Source: Scenedesmus sp. ARA3 (Eukaryota > Chlorophyta > Chlorophyceae > Sphaeropleales > Scenedesmaceae). Taken from it: a stretch of DNA of 25,437 nucleotides. The notes under the pieces are model-generated. The model saw only the letters and a program-made list of their open reading frames with translations. It had not been told where the DNA came from and did no database searches. The DNA lies in the NCBI GenBank assembly GCA_004335835.1, contig RWJK01000093.1, positions 1 through 25,437 of the forward strand, written 5' to 3'. Shown here in pieces: positions 1 to 10,815 of this stretch. Numbering within the stretch: position 1 is the first letter of the stretch; every line of letters begins with the position of its first letter. The position numbers and the translations under genes were made by a program.

Positions 1-812
1 GCAAGTTACCATAGCGATCACAGCTCCAAGCCCCAACCTTCCACACTGCTACATTTCAATAATTCAGCACTATTATTATTGTTATTGGCTGTGCATTGCA
101 CATGTGCAATGCACGTGTACACGTGTGACACGCGGCTGGCAATGTCGCAGGCGATGGGCTGTGCTGTGATACAGAAGCAGGACACAGCAGGTGTCTGCAG
201 GGTTCAGCACTGAACCTGCCCTAGGCCAGGCAAACTTTGCACTGAAGGCCGGGTCACACGGTGCTATCACATTCCCAGGCTGGGACGTGCTGCTGCTAAG
301 GTGCTGCAAGCGGCTTGCGTGGTTGAATGTAAAGGTTGTTTCTGCTCTGCATGCTCAGTGTTTCACTGGGGGTTATTGCCTTACGGGTGGCTGGTGCTCA
401 ACCTCAGACTGTTCTGGTGCCACAGTCGCACATATGTATGCGGGCGACCCACGTGAGAAGTAGCAGGCAGCTTGGAGGCCACCGGTGCTTGATATTACCC
501 CTCGTACTCAATCTAAAACCTTTTATTCAACTATGGAAGCTTACAGTTTGTTTCCCGTCCATCGTTCGCGTGTCGTAAACCTGCTGGAACGTGGGAATTC
601 AACCAACGTGCCCACGTGAGTGGCTGAGAAGGGCCGCCATTTGAGGTGAATGCTTGCTAAATGGCTTTATATGACATCTGACGAGGTTGAGGAGGAAGCT
701 GCCAAGCACAGTGGACCCAAGGCCCCCTTGTTACGGTGGGTGTGGCTGGATTATTTGAATGTAGCAGTGTGGAAGGTTGGGGCTTGGAGCTGTGATCGCT
801 ATGGTAACTTGC
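1..812. repeat. Perfect 55-bp inverted repeat (arms 1-55 and 758-812)
   Basis: Bases 758-812 are the exact reverse complement of bases 1-55; I checked this base by base. The left arm starts at the window edge, so the repeat may continue outside. The 702 bp between the arms contain no recognisable transposase and no protein family that I know. The right arm falls inside a candidate intron (736-845). The arms could be the ends of a small non-autonomous element or the trace of an inverted duplication. Confidence 0.85.
91..114. repeat. 24-bp perfect palindrome
   Basis: Positions 91-114 read the same on both strands around a central ACATGT. The flanking bases do not pair. A shorter palindrome (CGTGTACACG) follows directly. 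The function is unknown; it could be a cruciform or a dimeric protein site, or chance in a TGCA-rich stretch. Confidence 0.6.
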
Positions 813-900
813 TGTCCTTGCTGGCCCCATTCCTTGTCCATGCAGGTGGGCCAGCAACAGCAGCAGCAGTACCCAGCGGCCCCGATCCCAGAACCCTGCA
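650..900 (+). other. Weak two-exon coding candidate, function unknown
   Basis: An open frame from ATG 650 reads through an acidic segment (DEVEEEAAKHSGPKAPLL) to a good 5' splice site at 735/736. A short exon at 846-900 lies between a GCAG and a GTGAGG, and the joined frame stays open. The right arm of the inverted repeat sits inside the 110-bp intron. I do not recognise the peptide and cannot follow it further, so this may be chance. The rest of 56-1746 holds no gene that I can support. Confidence 0.2.
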
Positions 901-1746
901 GGTGAGGATGCGTCCGGGAGGGCGGGTGGGCACGTTTTGAAGCAAAATGGATAGCGGTGATACATTACAATGTCATTGTAAAACGAAACAATGCCGTGCA
1001 TAAGGTCCTGCGACCCCATGTGTCCATGCTGGGCAGAGCACACGAGCAGGCGCTGTAACAACTTCTTGTAAGCCATACCTTGTCATCGGCATCGGCAACC
1101 GCGCTCCGTACGGAGCGAATGCACAGCCAATGTGTGCACACTGGCAGGCGTGGCAAGCAGTCCACTGGGCAGGTGGCACCTGCCAGCAAACCTGCTGCAG
1201 GCTGTAACAGCCTGCAAGCTGGACAGCAGACGGCTGCACATCTGTCATATTTTAAACTTATACAATATGTTAAAACTTGACATGAACTGTGACAGCCAGC
1301 CACTGCTGCGAGCCCTTCTGGATCAGCCTGGCATTGTCAGGCGGAACGCTGCCAAGCAAGTGCAGCAAGCTTCCTCTGCAAGTACAACTGCTGCTCGGCT
1401 GTTCACAGCACGCATGCGCTACCACCACACATCCTTTCGATGAAAAAGTGTCAACGCAGGGGCTGCTGCCAGTGCTTTCAAGCGTTGGCATGGTGCAGCA
1501 TGCCGCGATCACCATAGGAAACTTTGCACAGTCGCAGCATAACCAAACCAGAAAAACCAGCCTTGAGAGACTCAATACACTGCGCCACAAACAAGGTCGA
1601 ATGCTGCGCCCATCCCCACAGCTGGCACCAAACGCTAACCCATATCAAGCGAACCAGCCACAAGTCACCACCCGTCTGGCCCAGGCCCCTTTTGGACGAC
1701 CACCACTCCTCAACTCAGGTCGGACAAGTGCACAGCTCATACACGT

Positions 1747-1811
1747 GCCGGCTGCGCCTGCTCTGCTGCCGCCTGCTCGCCCGCACCCTCCCTACCCCAA
1801 GGCAGCACCGA
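1747..1811 (-). repeat. Copy of the 3' end of the trigger-factor last exon
   Basis: This GC-rich stretch resembles about 65 bp of the last chaperone exon around 1908-1972, including the CCCCAAGGCAG segment, with scattered substitutions. It lies downstream of the stop codon in gene orientation, as expected for a duplication of the exon's 3' end. It is not part of the open frame. Confidence 0.6.
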
Positions 1812-1891
1812 TATAGTATATACTTCCACCTAGAAGTGTTGCTGGCGCCGCTATCCCCTTCATGCCCGCTGCTTGCTGCTTCAGTGGCTCC

Positions 1892-4800
1892 TCATACGCT
1901 TGCTGGCTGCGCTGCCTGCGTTGCTGCCGCCTGCTCTGCCGCGCCCTCCCCGCCCCAAGGCAGAACCTCCACCTTCAAATTCTGCTGCAGCCACTGCATC
2001 ACTGCTGCATAGCGCAGCTTCTCAACAGTTTCCTGCCTGTACACATCGGGATCAAAGTCCACTTTTTCGGCCTTGCACTGGGCTTTTGCCCGCTCCACTT
2101 CTTCTTCCAGGCCTTCGATGTCAACATCAATGCCCTGCTCCTCGGCGATGGCTTCTGCAGCCAGAACGTAGCGGCAGCGCTCCTCAAGGCCCATGCGCCT
2201 GCGAGCAGGTGAGTGCAGCAGCAGCAGCAGCAGCAGCAGCGGCAGCAGCAGCAGCAGTTGCCACGTACGTCATGATCGTTTGTGCGAGAAATAGTCACAC
2301 TCACTCTGACTCAATGAAGGCGTCCAGACTCTCTTGGGCGCACCACGCCCTCCATGCACACCACACTCATCGGCACCAACAACTGTAACAACTCCAATAA
2401 CTTATAACAGCAGATATAATAAGAGTAACAATTCATCTGTTTCGATGAGGGTGTTAGACGTGTCTCATTGGTGAGGCACTGAGTGCCTCCAGGTTCTCGT
2501 CAAATACGCTTGCCTAGATGACGTTTGTGACCAGCCAGTGAGATGGGTCCCCCTTGGTAACCACAAAAAAAATTATGTTTCGATGAAGGCATCCAGCCCC
2601 TCCTGTGTCAGCTGGCGCTCCACATCCTCCATGAGCGCCACGCCTCTCTGCACCAACAACTGTAAAACCACCACCAACATTAATAACAACAATTACACAA
2701 CACGAAAAACAACTCACTCTGACTCAATGAAGGCATCCAGCCCCTCCTGTGTTAGCTGGCGCTCCACATCCTCCATCCTTGCAACACCGCGCTGCACCAG
2801 GTCCAGCAGCTTGGCCTGGAACTCCTTCTCACCCTGCGCCTGCAGTAGTGCTTCTGGGATTGGGCTGGCCACACAGGCAGACACCTGCGGCACAATGCAG
2901 TTGCAGAAGCAAAGCAAGGTCAATGCATGAGAAGAAGGTGGGACTTTATCCTGCAGCACTCTTTGTCTTGCTGGTTGAAAGGACGGCGAGAGGTTAGCAG
3001 TGCTTGATGACTCATCGCCTGAGGCGCATATAAGAATTTGCTCAGAATTGAGCAGGCAGTGGTGCATCAGCTTGGCCTGGAACTCCTTCTCGCCCTGCGC
3101 CTGAAGCAGCGCCTCAGGAATAGGGCTGGCCACGCAGGCAGAGACCTGCGGCACAAAGCGAGCAAGCATACAGATTTGTTGGACGCAATGGCTAAAAACA
3201 GCTTTGGTCAGGTGCATTGGAGCGCGAGGGTTGGCGAGGGTTAAATAGCATGGCAAGTGTGCGTTGTGCTCAGAGTTGAGCAGGCATGGTCCAGCAGCTT
3301 GGCCTGGAACGCCTTCCCGCCCCACGGGTGCAGCAGCGCCTTGGGGATGGGGGCTGGCCATGCAGGCAGACACCTGCAGCGCAGCGTATGAATTCAAGAA
3401 AAACCTATGAGCTTTGAACAGCAGCAGCAGCAGCAGCAGCAGCCGTCAAAGGATGCAGCCAGCCGTGCCTTGCGGATGAGGCTGGCCATGCAGGCCACTA
3501 CCTACAGCGCAGTGCAAAGAGCAGTTGTGAAGATGCAAAGGGTTGATATAAACAATGGGGCAATCAGAACCATGAACACCTTTATATCCGACCATTGCTA
3601 CCCTTCAGCAGCGCCCACCGGGGGGAAGACGGCGTCCTTCACTCTATCCTCGATGTCCCGCATGCGCTCCAGGCTGGTGGTGCTGACCACATACTGATCC
3701 GAAAGAAACCCCAAAATGATATATTTCCACAGCTTGTAACATGTTTGAAAATAAAAAACAACATGCAGCGCCCACCTGTGTGAGGATGGCATCCTTCACT
3801 CTATCCTCAATGTCCCTCATGCGCTCAAGGCTGGTGGTGCTGACCAGGCTCTGCCGCAGGTCGGCTGCCGACTCAAACTGCGGGTAGTGCTGCGCCACAA
3901 ACTCGTCGTTGAACTGCAGCCAGCGGACAGCGACAAGAAGTTGTTGTTATCATTGTTATTTGTGTTGTGATCGTATCGTGCAATGGACATATAACCAGAT
4001 TCAAAGGCAGCAGCAGCAACAGCAGCAGCAGGAGCAGCTTGATCATACGCAGAGAAAAAGGCTCCTAAACGTCTAGTATGTATCTCAACAGGCATATCAC
4101 ATGACGTTACACCTGCATATTACCAGACACACTAGCGCCGCACCTCAGGCAGGATGTAGCTGAACAGCTCCTCCAGCTTGATGTCTGCCACTGCAGTCTG
4201 CCCCCGTCACAAATAACATAGCTTAACAAATGCAATTTTCTTGTCATGTAACACAATGAAGTTGTCCTCGCACCTCTGGCAGGATGTAGCTGAAGAGCTC
4301 CTCCAGCTTGATGTCCGCCACAGCTGTTTGTCCCCGCCACAGGTCCACGTGCCAGTCCTGAGGGAACACAAACTCCCAGCTGCGCTGCTCGCCAGGCAGC
4401 ATGCCCAGCATGTGCTGCACGGACAGGTAAAAACAAAACGCGCAGAGAACGCATCAGCGGCAGGATGCAAGCAATGCTTGTCAATTTGCAGCGAGTGTAG
4501 GTGAACTGGGCTCGGCCCAACTTGCCAGGCAGCGTGCCCAGCATGTGCTGCAGGGATCAAGGGACACAGGATATGCGGAAACGGAGGCAGGGGCAGAAGG
4601 GTCAGTTTGCCGCGAGTGCACCGCACGTTGGCTGCATGGAACTCGCCAGGCAACAAGCCCAGCATTTTGCTGCAGGGTTGGATAGGCCGGGTTTGAGCTT
4701 TTGTCTTCTGTGACATGCAGTTTTAGACAAAATATATATCAGTCAAAGCTCAGTCAAACTACAGTAAAATACACTCTTGCAAGGTTCACTGTGCCTGCAC

Positions 4801-7800
4801 CGCTCGCAATTCAGCACTTGTACTTGCTGGGGCCAGGGTAAAAACTTTCCTACACCTTGCAGAATACATCTGCCACATACAACAGTCAAAGTTTGGTCAA
4901 CTCACGTCTGTCAGGTCCAGTATTTCTGAATCAATGTCAAAGAATAACTTTTCCTTCTTCAGGCCCAGGTAAGATGGGATCTTCATCAAACAACACAAGC
5001 AAATGATGGGTCAAACATTGGTCAATTTTGATCAAACTTCGGTTCAACTCACGTCTGTCAGGTCCAGCATGTCTGCGTCAGTGTCCAAGGAGAACTTCTC
5101 CTTCTCCAGGCCCAGGTAAGACCAGATCTTCGTCACACAAAAACAAACAAATGTTTGGTCAAACATTGGTCAAAGTTTGGTCAAGCTTCGGTCAAACTCA
5201 CATCTGTCAGGTCCAGCATGTCTGCGTCAGTGTCGAAGAAGAACTTCTCCTTCTCCAGGCCAGGGTAGGGGGCAGCGGGGTTGGACTTGGGCGCGATGCG
5301 CATGTTGATGATGGCGCCATCACCACGCGCCAGGCCCCTGCAAGCAGCCATAACATGTAACATCAGTTGAACTGTACCAAAAAATGCGCCAAGAGCTAAA
5401 CTTGGGCGCGATGCGCATGTTGATGATGGAGCCGTCACCACGCGCCAGGCCCCTGCAGTCAGTGCAAGGTGCATATAATGGTCTGGCACATTGATTTGGC
5501 GCATTTTGAGTCATTGTGATGCACGGTGGATGATGGCGCCGTCACCACGCGCCAAGCCCCTGCAGTGCAAGACACATACGTTGATTTGGCGCCATTTGTA
5601 TTGCAAGTGCATCAATGTTTGGCGCCATGTGTCACCTGCTTCTGCTGTTCCACGCTATTCAACCAACTGCAGCTTCGTGTAAAAGGGGAAAATGTCATGA
5701 CTGACAAGAAACGCAGCAATATTGCGCTGCCTCCGCACCTGTCTGCTACCACACGCTTCTGGCCTTCCTGCTTGAGGTACTGCCGTATGAGGCCATCCGC
5801 TGCAGCCTGGTCGCTCTCGATGTTGCCTGGCGCAGCAGCAGCAGACACAGCAACAGCGGCACCATCAGCTAACCATCCAAGCTGTGTGGCAGATCATGTA
5901 TCAATGCTCACAGGGCTACAGTACTAGTGCACACACTGCAGCTGAGCCGGACAACAGCATTGCTTGCCTGCTTGCCGGTCAACTTTGTGCTGATGAGATG
6001 TCCCCATCACACAGCACGTGACTGGGTGACACAGACAGTGAAAGTGCAGTATCACCAGAGGCAACTGTGTTGATCTTCACCTGTGTCCTGCAGCGTGATG
6101 ACAATGTCCTGGTAGGGGCTGCTCCACTGCACACCGCTCCTCAACACCCCTAACTCACAGTGACATATCACCAGGCAACATTGTGAACTTCCCACCTAAG
6201 TCCTGCAGCGTGATGGCAATGTCCTGGTAGGGGCTGCTCCACTGCACACCGCTCCTCAACACCCCTAACTCACAGTGACATATCACCAGGCAACATTGTG
6301 AACTTCCCACCTAAGTCCTGCAGCGTGATGACAATGTCCTGGTAGGGGCTGCTCTCGCTCCACTGCACACCGCTCCTCAACACCCCTAACTCACAGTGAC
6401 ATATCACCAGGCAACATTGTGAACTTCCCACCCAAGTCCTGCAGCGTGATGACAATGTCCTGGTAGGGGCTGCTCCACTGCACACCGCTCCACAACACCC
6501 CTAGTTCACAGTGAGTTATCACCAGGCAACAGTGTGAACTTCCTACCTGAGTCCTGCAGCGTGATGACGATGTCCTGGTATGGGCTGCTCCACTGCACCT
6601 CAGGCAACCGCGAATACGTCACCTGCAGCACACACACATGCAATCACCACCGTTGGGTGTTTGCGTCGTTGGCAGAAATTATGTGGGTCACATGTAGCAT
6701 CATGGCAGCTTGAAGGTATTGCATTGCCGCCCCACTTTGAGTGCTGCTGCTGCTGCTGCTGTGCCGTGACCACCAGGAATTTGGGTGGCTTGGCTGGGTC
6801 GCCATGAGCTGCTCACTGCTTGCTGCTGCTGCCCCGACTGTCCCTGCTGCCGCTGCTGCCGCTGCTGCTGCTACACAGTTGGCACCTGGAATGTACATGG
6901 CTTCGCCGGGTCAAAGGCTGCCATGAGCTGCGGCATGTTGTTGACTAGCCGCTGCTGCTGCTGCTGCTGCTGCTTGTTCTCACCAACAACTCTCACCTGG
7001 AACGTGAGCGGCTTAGCTGGGTCGAAAGCCGCCATTAGCTGCGGCATGTTGGTGGCGATCTGCTCCGAGCCTGGCAGCATGCGCGCAGCGTGCACCGGCA
7101 TCACCTGCACAGGGCCGTTTTGGCATCACACACAGCAGCAGCCACATGTTGAAGCAGAGATGTGGCAACGACTGACGTAATGGCTTCAATGAGTTACGTG
7201 GCAGCATGCGCGCAGCATGCACCGGCAACACCGGCACAGGGCAACAACAGATTGCAGGTGCCGGAAGGCACGGTCAGCAAGAGCAGTCACACTGAGGCAG
7301 CAGGGCTGTGGCCTCATGCGCAGGCAGTTGTTGAACCAGCACAGGAGGTTAGAGAGCTGATGCAACAGATCTGCAGCTCAATTGACACTAGGCTGCCAGC
7401 CATTTGAAACTCACGTCACCCATGACGCGGATGAGCACCGTCTCTAGCACTGCGGCGTCAAACTGGGCCTGCCCTCCCACCCTGCTGATGATCTCACTCA
7501 GAGGGATCTTGTCCTGCCTGAAGCCCTTCAGGGGGCCCACCACATCCCTGCGGTTCACAGACAACAGGGTTCAGGGTTGAAGTTTGGGGCTCGGGCATTT
7601 AGGTTTCAACAATGGCATCACTCAGCGGAATCTTGGCCTGCCTGAAGACCTTCAGGGGCCCACCACATCCCTGCGACAATAGGTGCAAGCGGTGTTTGTA
7701 TGTCAACATGTCAGCAGCGCAGCTTGGGAGTAGGCCACACGTACCGAGCCCCTTGATGCTGCTAAGAAGGCACTGGGGTTGGCCATGCTGTGGCAACATA

Positions 7801-8139
7801 TTTTTGCTGCTGCTCCTGCTGCTGCTGCTGCTGCTGCTGTTAATACTTCTGCTGCTGCTGCCGCCCTCTCACCTGCGCATGATCTTGACAGTCTCAGTGA
7901 ACCCTGCCTGGCAGATGCTGCCAGATTAATTGCTGCAGCTGCTGCTACCAGCCCAGCTGCTGCACTGCTGCTGCTGCTGCTGCTGTTCATACTGCTACTG
8001 CCACTGCTGCCGCCCTCTTACCTGCGCATGATCTTGACTGTCTCTGTGAACCCCTCCTGGCAGATGCTGCCTGGCACTGTGATGGTCAGGCTAACCTTGT
8101 CAGCCGGCAGCAGCTCACGCACCACCTGAGGACAGCAGC

Positions 8140-8170
<31 letters not shown>

Positions 8171-8892
8171 CGGTGTGACAAGCAAGTTGGGATGCAGGTT
8201 TCTGGTTTTGGTTTGTGATGGTGAGGCTGACCTTGCCAGCAGGCAGCAGCTCACGCACCACCTGGTGTATACACAAACACACATCCCCAGCAGCAGCAGC
8301 ATTAGCATCATCAGCAGAACAACAGGAGAGTGTGGACAGACGTTGGCGGATGCAGCAGCATTGTATCAGGGCTGCATTACGGCTGCGTTGGATTGGTGAG
8401 TCACAAGTGAATGTCAGGCTGTCTCTTCTGCTCTTCTTTGAACATCTGCTGCACGCTGCCTTGGCAAGGGGACCGCAGCACTGCCTTGGCGTACGAGACG
8501 CCCCATACTTAACAGCAGCATTGTCATCATCACGACATGTAGGTGCATGCGTATGGGATTGGCCTGGCTGGCGAGCTGTGTGGTTCACTGCCCGATGATA
8601 TGCTTGCAGCTGCCAGCTGCTGCCTGAGCTAAAAAATTGCATGAGGTGCTTTGTTATGGTGCAGCTGCCGCCAGCCGGCCACCTCACCAATACATGAGCT
8701 TACAACGTCATTCTATCAGCTGCTGCTTTCCAGTCTTGTTAAAGAAGTCCTTCGAAACAGTTGAGCTTGTTTAGAGCTGCTGCTGTGTGACCTGGCGCAT
8801 GCTCGCACCTCATACTCGCGCTTTGCTGCCTGCACCAGTACTGTGCTGGCACGAGACTGGCGTCCTGACACACGCAGCAGCTGCTTGGGGGC
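1892..8892 (-). CDS. TIG1: Trigger factor-like chaperone, probably plastidic; 11 exons traced, start not found
   Basis: This is a ribosome-associated chaperone that shelters nascent chains and has a peptidyl-prolyl isomerase-type domain. In transcript order the exons are 8892-8809, 8125-8022, 7547-7415, 7104-6997, 6622-6547, 5826-5739, 5337-5202, 4414-4274, 3913-3776, 2884-2718 and 2198-1892. All junctions are GT-AG and all phases fit, giving 1482 nt and 493 residues ending in TGA. The N-terminal ribosome-binding domain shows KVSLTITVPG and the loop GFRQDKIP. The FKBP-like domain shows VADRGLARGDGAIINMRI and later PGEQRSWEFVFP. A helical C-terminal domain starts near LPEFNDEFVAQHYPQF. The bacterial FRK motif reads FRQ here. 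The frame before 8892 meets a stop without an ATG, so a first exon, probably carrying the transit peptide, lies further upstream. The nearest TGTAA is 923 nt past the stop, at 965-969. The family call is firm; plastid location is inferred. Confidence 0.9.
2218..2262 (-). repeat. CTG run before the last trigger-factor exon
   Basis: On the coding strand this is a nearly pure CTG/CCG triplet run ending about 20 nt before the 3' splice site at 2199/2198. It occupies the place of the polypyrimidine tract. The plus strand shows CAG. Confidence 0.85.
2299..2663 (-). repeat. Downstream copies of the 3' end of trigger-factor exon 10
   Basis: Two partial copies of the 3' end of exon 2884-2718 lie in the following intron. 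The copy at 2299-2368 keeps the 5' splice site (CAGAGTGAGT in coding sense) but then diverges. The copy at 2583-2663 matches exon sequence for about 60 bp but has lost the splice site. A fragment near 2440 (GTTTCGATGAGG) may be a third remnant. Confidence 0.75.
3062..3506 (-). repeat. Upstream copies of the 5' end of trigger-factor exon 10
   Basis: Three copies of the 5' part of exon 2884-2718 lie in the intron before it: 3062-3149 (closest), 3291-3376 and 3466-3506 (most decayed). Each begins beside a CTGCGGC or CTGCAGC sequence, the complement of the 3' splice site. The closest copy still reads VSACVASPIPEALLQ in frame. A plus-strand CAG run (3418-3445) lies between the outer copies. Confidence 0.8.
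3616..3697 (-). repeat. Downstream copy of the 3' end of trigger-factor exon 9
   Basis: This copy repeats the last 70 or so bases of exon 3913-3776 (TTSLERMRDIEDRVKDA) and keeps a GTGGGC 5' splice site, but ends differently just before it. It lies in the downstream intron. The first intron bases (GTGGGCGCTGC) are also copied, so the duplicated block spans the junction. Confidence 0.8.
4144..4205 (-). repeat. Downstream copy of the 3' end of trigger-factor exon 8
   Basis: About 60 bp match the end of exon 4414-4274 (ADIKLEELFSYILPE), with the adjoining GTGCG splice site retained. The copy lies in the intron after the exon. Confidence 0.8.
4519..4669 (-). repeat. Upstream copies of the 5' end of trigger-factor exon 8
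   Basis: Fragments at 4519-4547 and 4641-4669 repeat the start of exon 4414-4274 (HMLGMLPG) next to CTGCAGGG, the complement of a 3' splice site. The sequence between them is also loosely repeated with a spacing of about 120 bp. Confidence 0.65.
4891..5201 (-). repeat. Tandem units of about 148 bp carrying the 3' end of trigger-factor exon 7
   Basis: The motif CTCAC(G/A)TCTGTCAGGTCC occurs at 4901, 5048 and 5197, so the spacing is 147 and 149 bp. The last copy belongs to the real exon 5337-5202. Each extra unit repeats about 75 bp of exon end, its 5' splice site and intron sequence. The intron part contains a smaller GGTCAAAnnTT-like repeat that also extends back to about 4741. Confidence 0.85.
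5399..5561 (-). repeat. Upstream copies of the 5' end of trigger-factor exon 7
   Basis: Copies at 5399-5452 and 5519-5561 repeat the start of exon 5337-5202 (GLARGDGAIINMRIAPK) with the adjoining CTGCAG. The copy next to the exon is the longer and nearly perfect. Confidence 0.8.
6070..6535 (-). repeat. 115-bp tandem array carrying the 3' end of trigger-factor exon 5
   Basis: The block beginning GAACTTCC recurs at 6185, 6300, 6421 and 6536, and a diverged first unit starts near 6070. The spacing is 115, 121 and 115 bp; the 121-bp unit has a 6-bp insertion. Each unit carries about 50 bp of the exon's 3' end with a 5' splice site, then shared intron sequence. The last motif adjoins the real exon 6622-6547. 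Confidence 0.9.
6774..6943 (-). repeat. Downstream copies of the 3' end of trigger-factor exon 4
   Basis: The copy at 6886-6943 repeats the exon end MPQLMAAFDPAKP(L/C)TFQ with its splice site. A more decayed copy lies at 6774-6812. Both are followed by plus-strand CTG runs (CAG on the coding strand), as is the real exon 7104-6997. Confidence 0.75.
7199..7237 (-). repeat. Upstream copy of the 5' end of trigger-factor exon 4
   Basis: About 38 bp (coding sense PVHAARMLP) repeat the start of exon 7104-6997. It lies in the upstream intron and is the counterpart of the 3' copies on the other side. Confidence 0.65.
7612..7672 (-). repeat. Upstream copy of the 5' end of trigger-factor exon 3
   Basis: This repeats the start of exon 7547-7415, in coding sense DVVGPLKVFRQAKIPLS, with the CGCAG 3' splice site. 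The ribosome-binding loop is mutated (KVFRQAK against KGFRQDK), fitting loss of selection. Confidence 0.85.
7873..7924 (-). repeat. Downstream copy of the 3' end of trigger-factor exon 2
   Basis: This repeats the end of exon 8125-8022 (GSICQxGFTETVKIMRR region) with the GTGAGAGGGCGG splice-site flank. Coding-strand CAG runs follow both this copy (7801-7860) and the real exon (7935-8015). Confidence 0.8.
8126..8171 (-). repeat. CTG run at a trigger-factor 3' splice site
   Basis: The coding strand has a CTG run broken by CCG that ends in GTCCTCAG directly before exon 8125-8022. The same intron has short CAG repeats close to its 5' splice site (8780-8790). Confidence 0.85.
8215..8263 (-). repeat. 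Upstream copy of the 5' end of trigger-factor exon 2
   Basis: The coding sense reads VVRELLPAGKVSLTI next to a CCAG 3' splice site. It lies in the intron before exon 8125-8022. Confidence 0.85.
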
Positions 8893-10815
8893 CTGCAGCC
8901 ATCGTTGAAAAGAGTTGCACAACCATTGTCAGCAGCAGCAAGCATGGCAGCAGCAGCAAGCATGGCAGCAGCAGCAGCAGCAGCAGCAGCAACAAGCATG
9001 GTTGCTCCTCATTCTCTGGGCATTCAGACTAGGTCAGGCATTAAATAGGTTGCTATGTATCCCATATTTCATGTTTCGCATTGAAAATCAGAATGCGCAG
9101 CCAAAACATAAGCAAACAGCGACATGGTATCGGGTTCCCGGAAGCTCACCGCATGCACGTGCGCCTGGGGCCTAGACACACCATTGCATCGCGAATGTGC
9201 CAAGTTGGCGCCGCGAGATTGCATGACGACAAGCTGTAAGGAACGACTAGGCCCAGAGACGGCTCAGCAAGAGCCCACAGCAAGCTTCGCAGCACGAAAA
9301 GCAGAAACTTGCTCTGACGGGCCTACCAAAGTATTTGCGGTGGTTTGGGTGCCCTGAATGATCGTGCAGTACGTGTCACAGCAAGTGGGGTGCAAGCACA
9401 TGACCCTAGTTTAAATTTCATGCCGTTTCTCGATCTCTGCACTGCTTGCACACGCCAAATTGTTAGAAATATGGGACCTTGTACGTCTATTTGATTCAAC
9501 AGCGATGCTCACCACGATGCTGCTGCTGCTGCAACAAACACTGTGCATGTGTACCTCCAGTGCTCTGGCGACCTCAATCCCAGTACAAGCACATTGTCTA
9601 AATCGATGAGCTAATGAAGTGTCAAAGGGAATGCGTTACACGCAGTTTGCATGTCCTTCGCCTTTGCAATGTAACGCTGTGTGCTGCGTATGCTTAAACT
9701 TCCAACTCCTCTTGAGCAGCCCCAGGCTGCTCACCCCGGGTCCTTATTGATGAAGCATGGAGTGCCAAGTGCCTGTCACCAGCACTTTGAGCAGTCTATC
9801 GAGCCATAAATCCGCACAACCTTCCACATCACAAAGCAGAAGCCATTGGCCTGTACAAGGCACCTGGCCGCTGATAAATTCTACTGGCGCCTTGCTGATG
9901 TTCAGTGTGCTCTGCAGATGTGGCAGCAGACAAACACGTTAGGTGTTAATGCAGCACCAAGAATTTGAGTTGAGAGCCCAGAAGACGCGAAGAGCAGCTA
10001 CTGCTGTCGGAAAGCCTGGATGGTCATCGCACACACCATGTGGGCAGTCAGCTGCGGTCAAACTTCGCACTGAAACAGAGGGAACCATTATTTTGCGCAC
10101 TCAAACTTTTTAGAAAATGGATCAACAACTAATGAAGACAACACCGCTGCCAATGAGGCTTCCTCACAGGCGATTGACAGCGACACGCAGTAACAACTGC
10201 TGCGCACGTCTGCTTGAGATGACATGTGCTCGGTTACAACACTTCAACTTACATTGCTGTTGTTGTGTTAACGTTGCAGTGACTGCTGCCAGTCACTTGC
10301 ACTGTGTCTGTAGCCGTGAGTGTGCTGTTTACAAACACTTCATCCCTTCTGGACTATCCTTTAAAAGTTTGGCGTGTTCAGCGTTTGCCTTACGAAACCA
10401 CTCACGAAGCAGCCGGCCTTGCGGTGAGGACAGCTCACAGCTGGATCGTCCCCAAGCCGTCTTTAGACACGTTTAAAACAATATAAACAGTTTCGAACTC
10501 TTAGATCTTGCCAGCATCCAGCATCTGTTGCGTCCTGCTGAGAATGCCCCTGCACAACAGATATGCAGCACAGCAGGCTGCCTGCTCACCATCATCAGAT
10601 GCCAGCTAACAGCTACCCTTGCGATTTAATCTCGCTGGCACTTCATCACCTCGGCATTTGAGCAGCTTTGCATGCAGCATCATCACGTTCTGCACTGTTT
10701 ACACTACTGCTTGGTGCCCACCAATTCACCCACCCGTCCATCCAACCCACCCCCTGCCTTTCCCGCTGCCTCTGCAGAACCCTCCCACCGCAGCAGGCAG
10801 CCAACACATCACACA
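8893..10815. other. Divergent intergenic region, no gene recognised
   Basis: This 1.9-kb stretch separates the minus-strand chaperone from the plus-strand heme gene. It should contain both promoters and the missing first chaperone exon. A CAG run lies at 8931-8996. Open frames at 9124-9357, 9757-9942 and 10117-10476 show no family resemblance or supporting splice pattern. I could not place a TATA box with confidence. Confidence 0.5.

Noticed and set aside
2714..3397. A 227-residue minus-strand open frame
   Set aside because: It reads through the real exon 2884-2718 and its upstream copies. The repeats inside it are duplicated exon fragments, not domains.
6070..6540. CRISPR-like array of regularly spaced repeats
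   Set aside because: The units are 115 bp long, contain exon sequence and have no unique spacers. The context is a nuclear, intron-rich gene.
7612..8129. Leucine- or alanine-rich open frames over triplet runs
   Set aside because: Poly-L, poly-A, poly-S, poly-Q and poly-C frames are translations of CTG and CAG runs within introns.
9124..9357. A plus-strand open frame in the divergent intergenic region
   Set aside because: It has no family resemblance and no adjoining splice signals, and it lies where the promoters of two divergent genes are expected.
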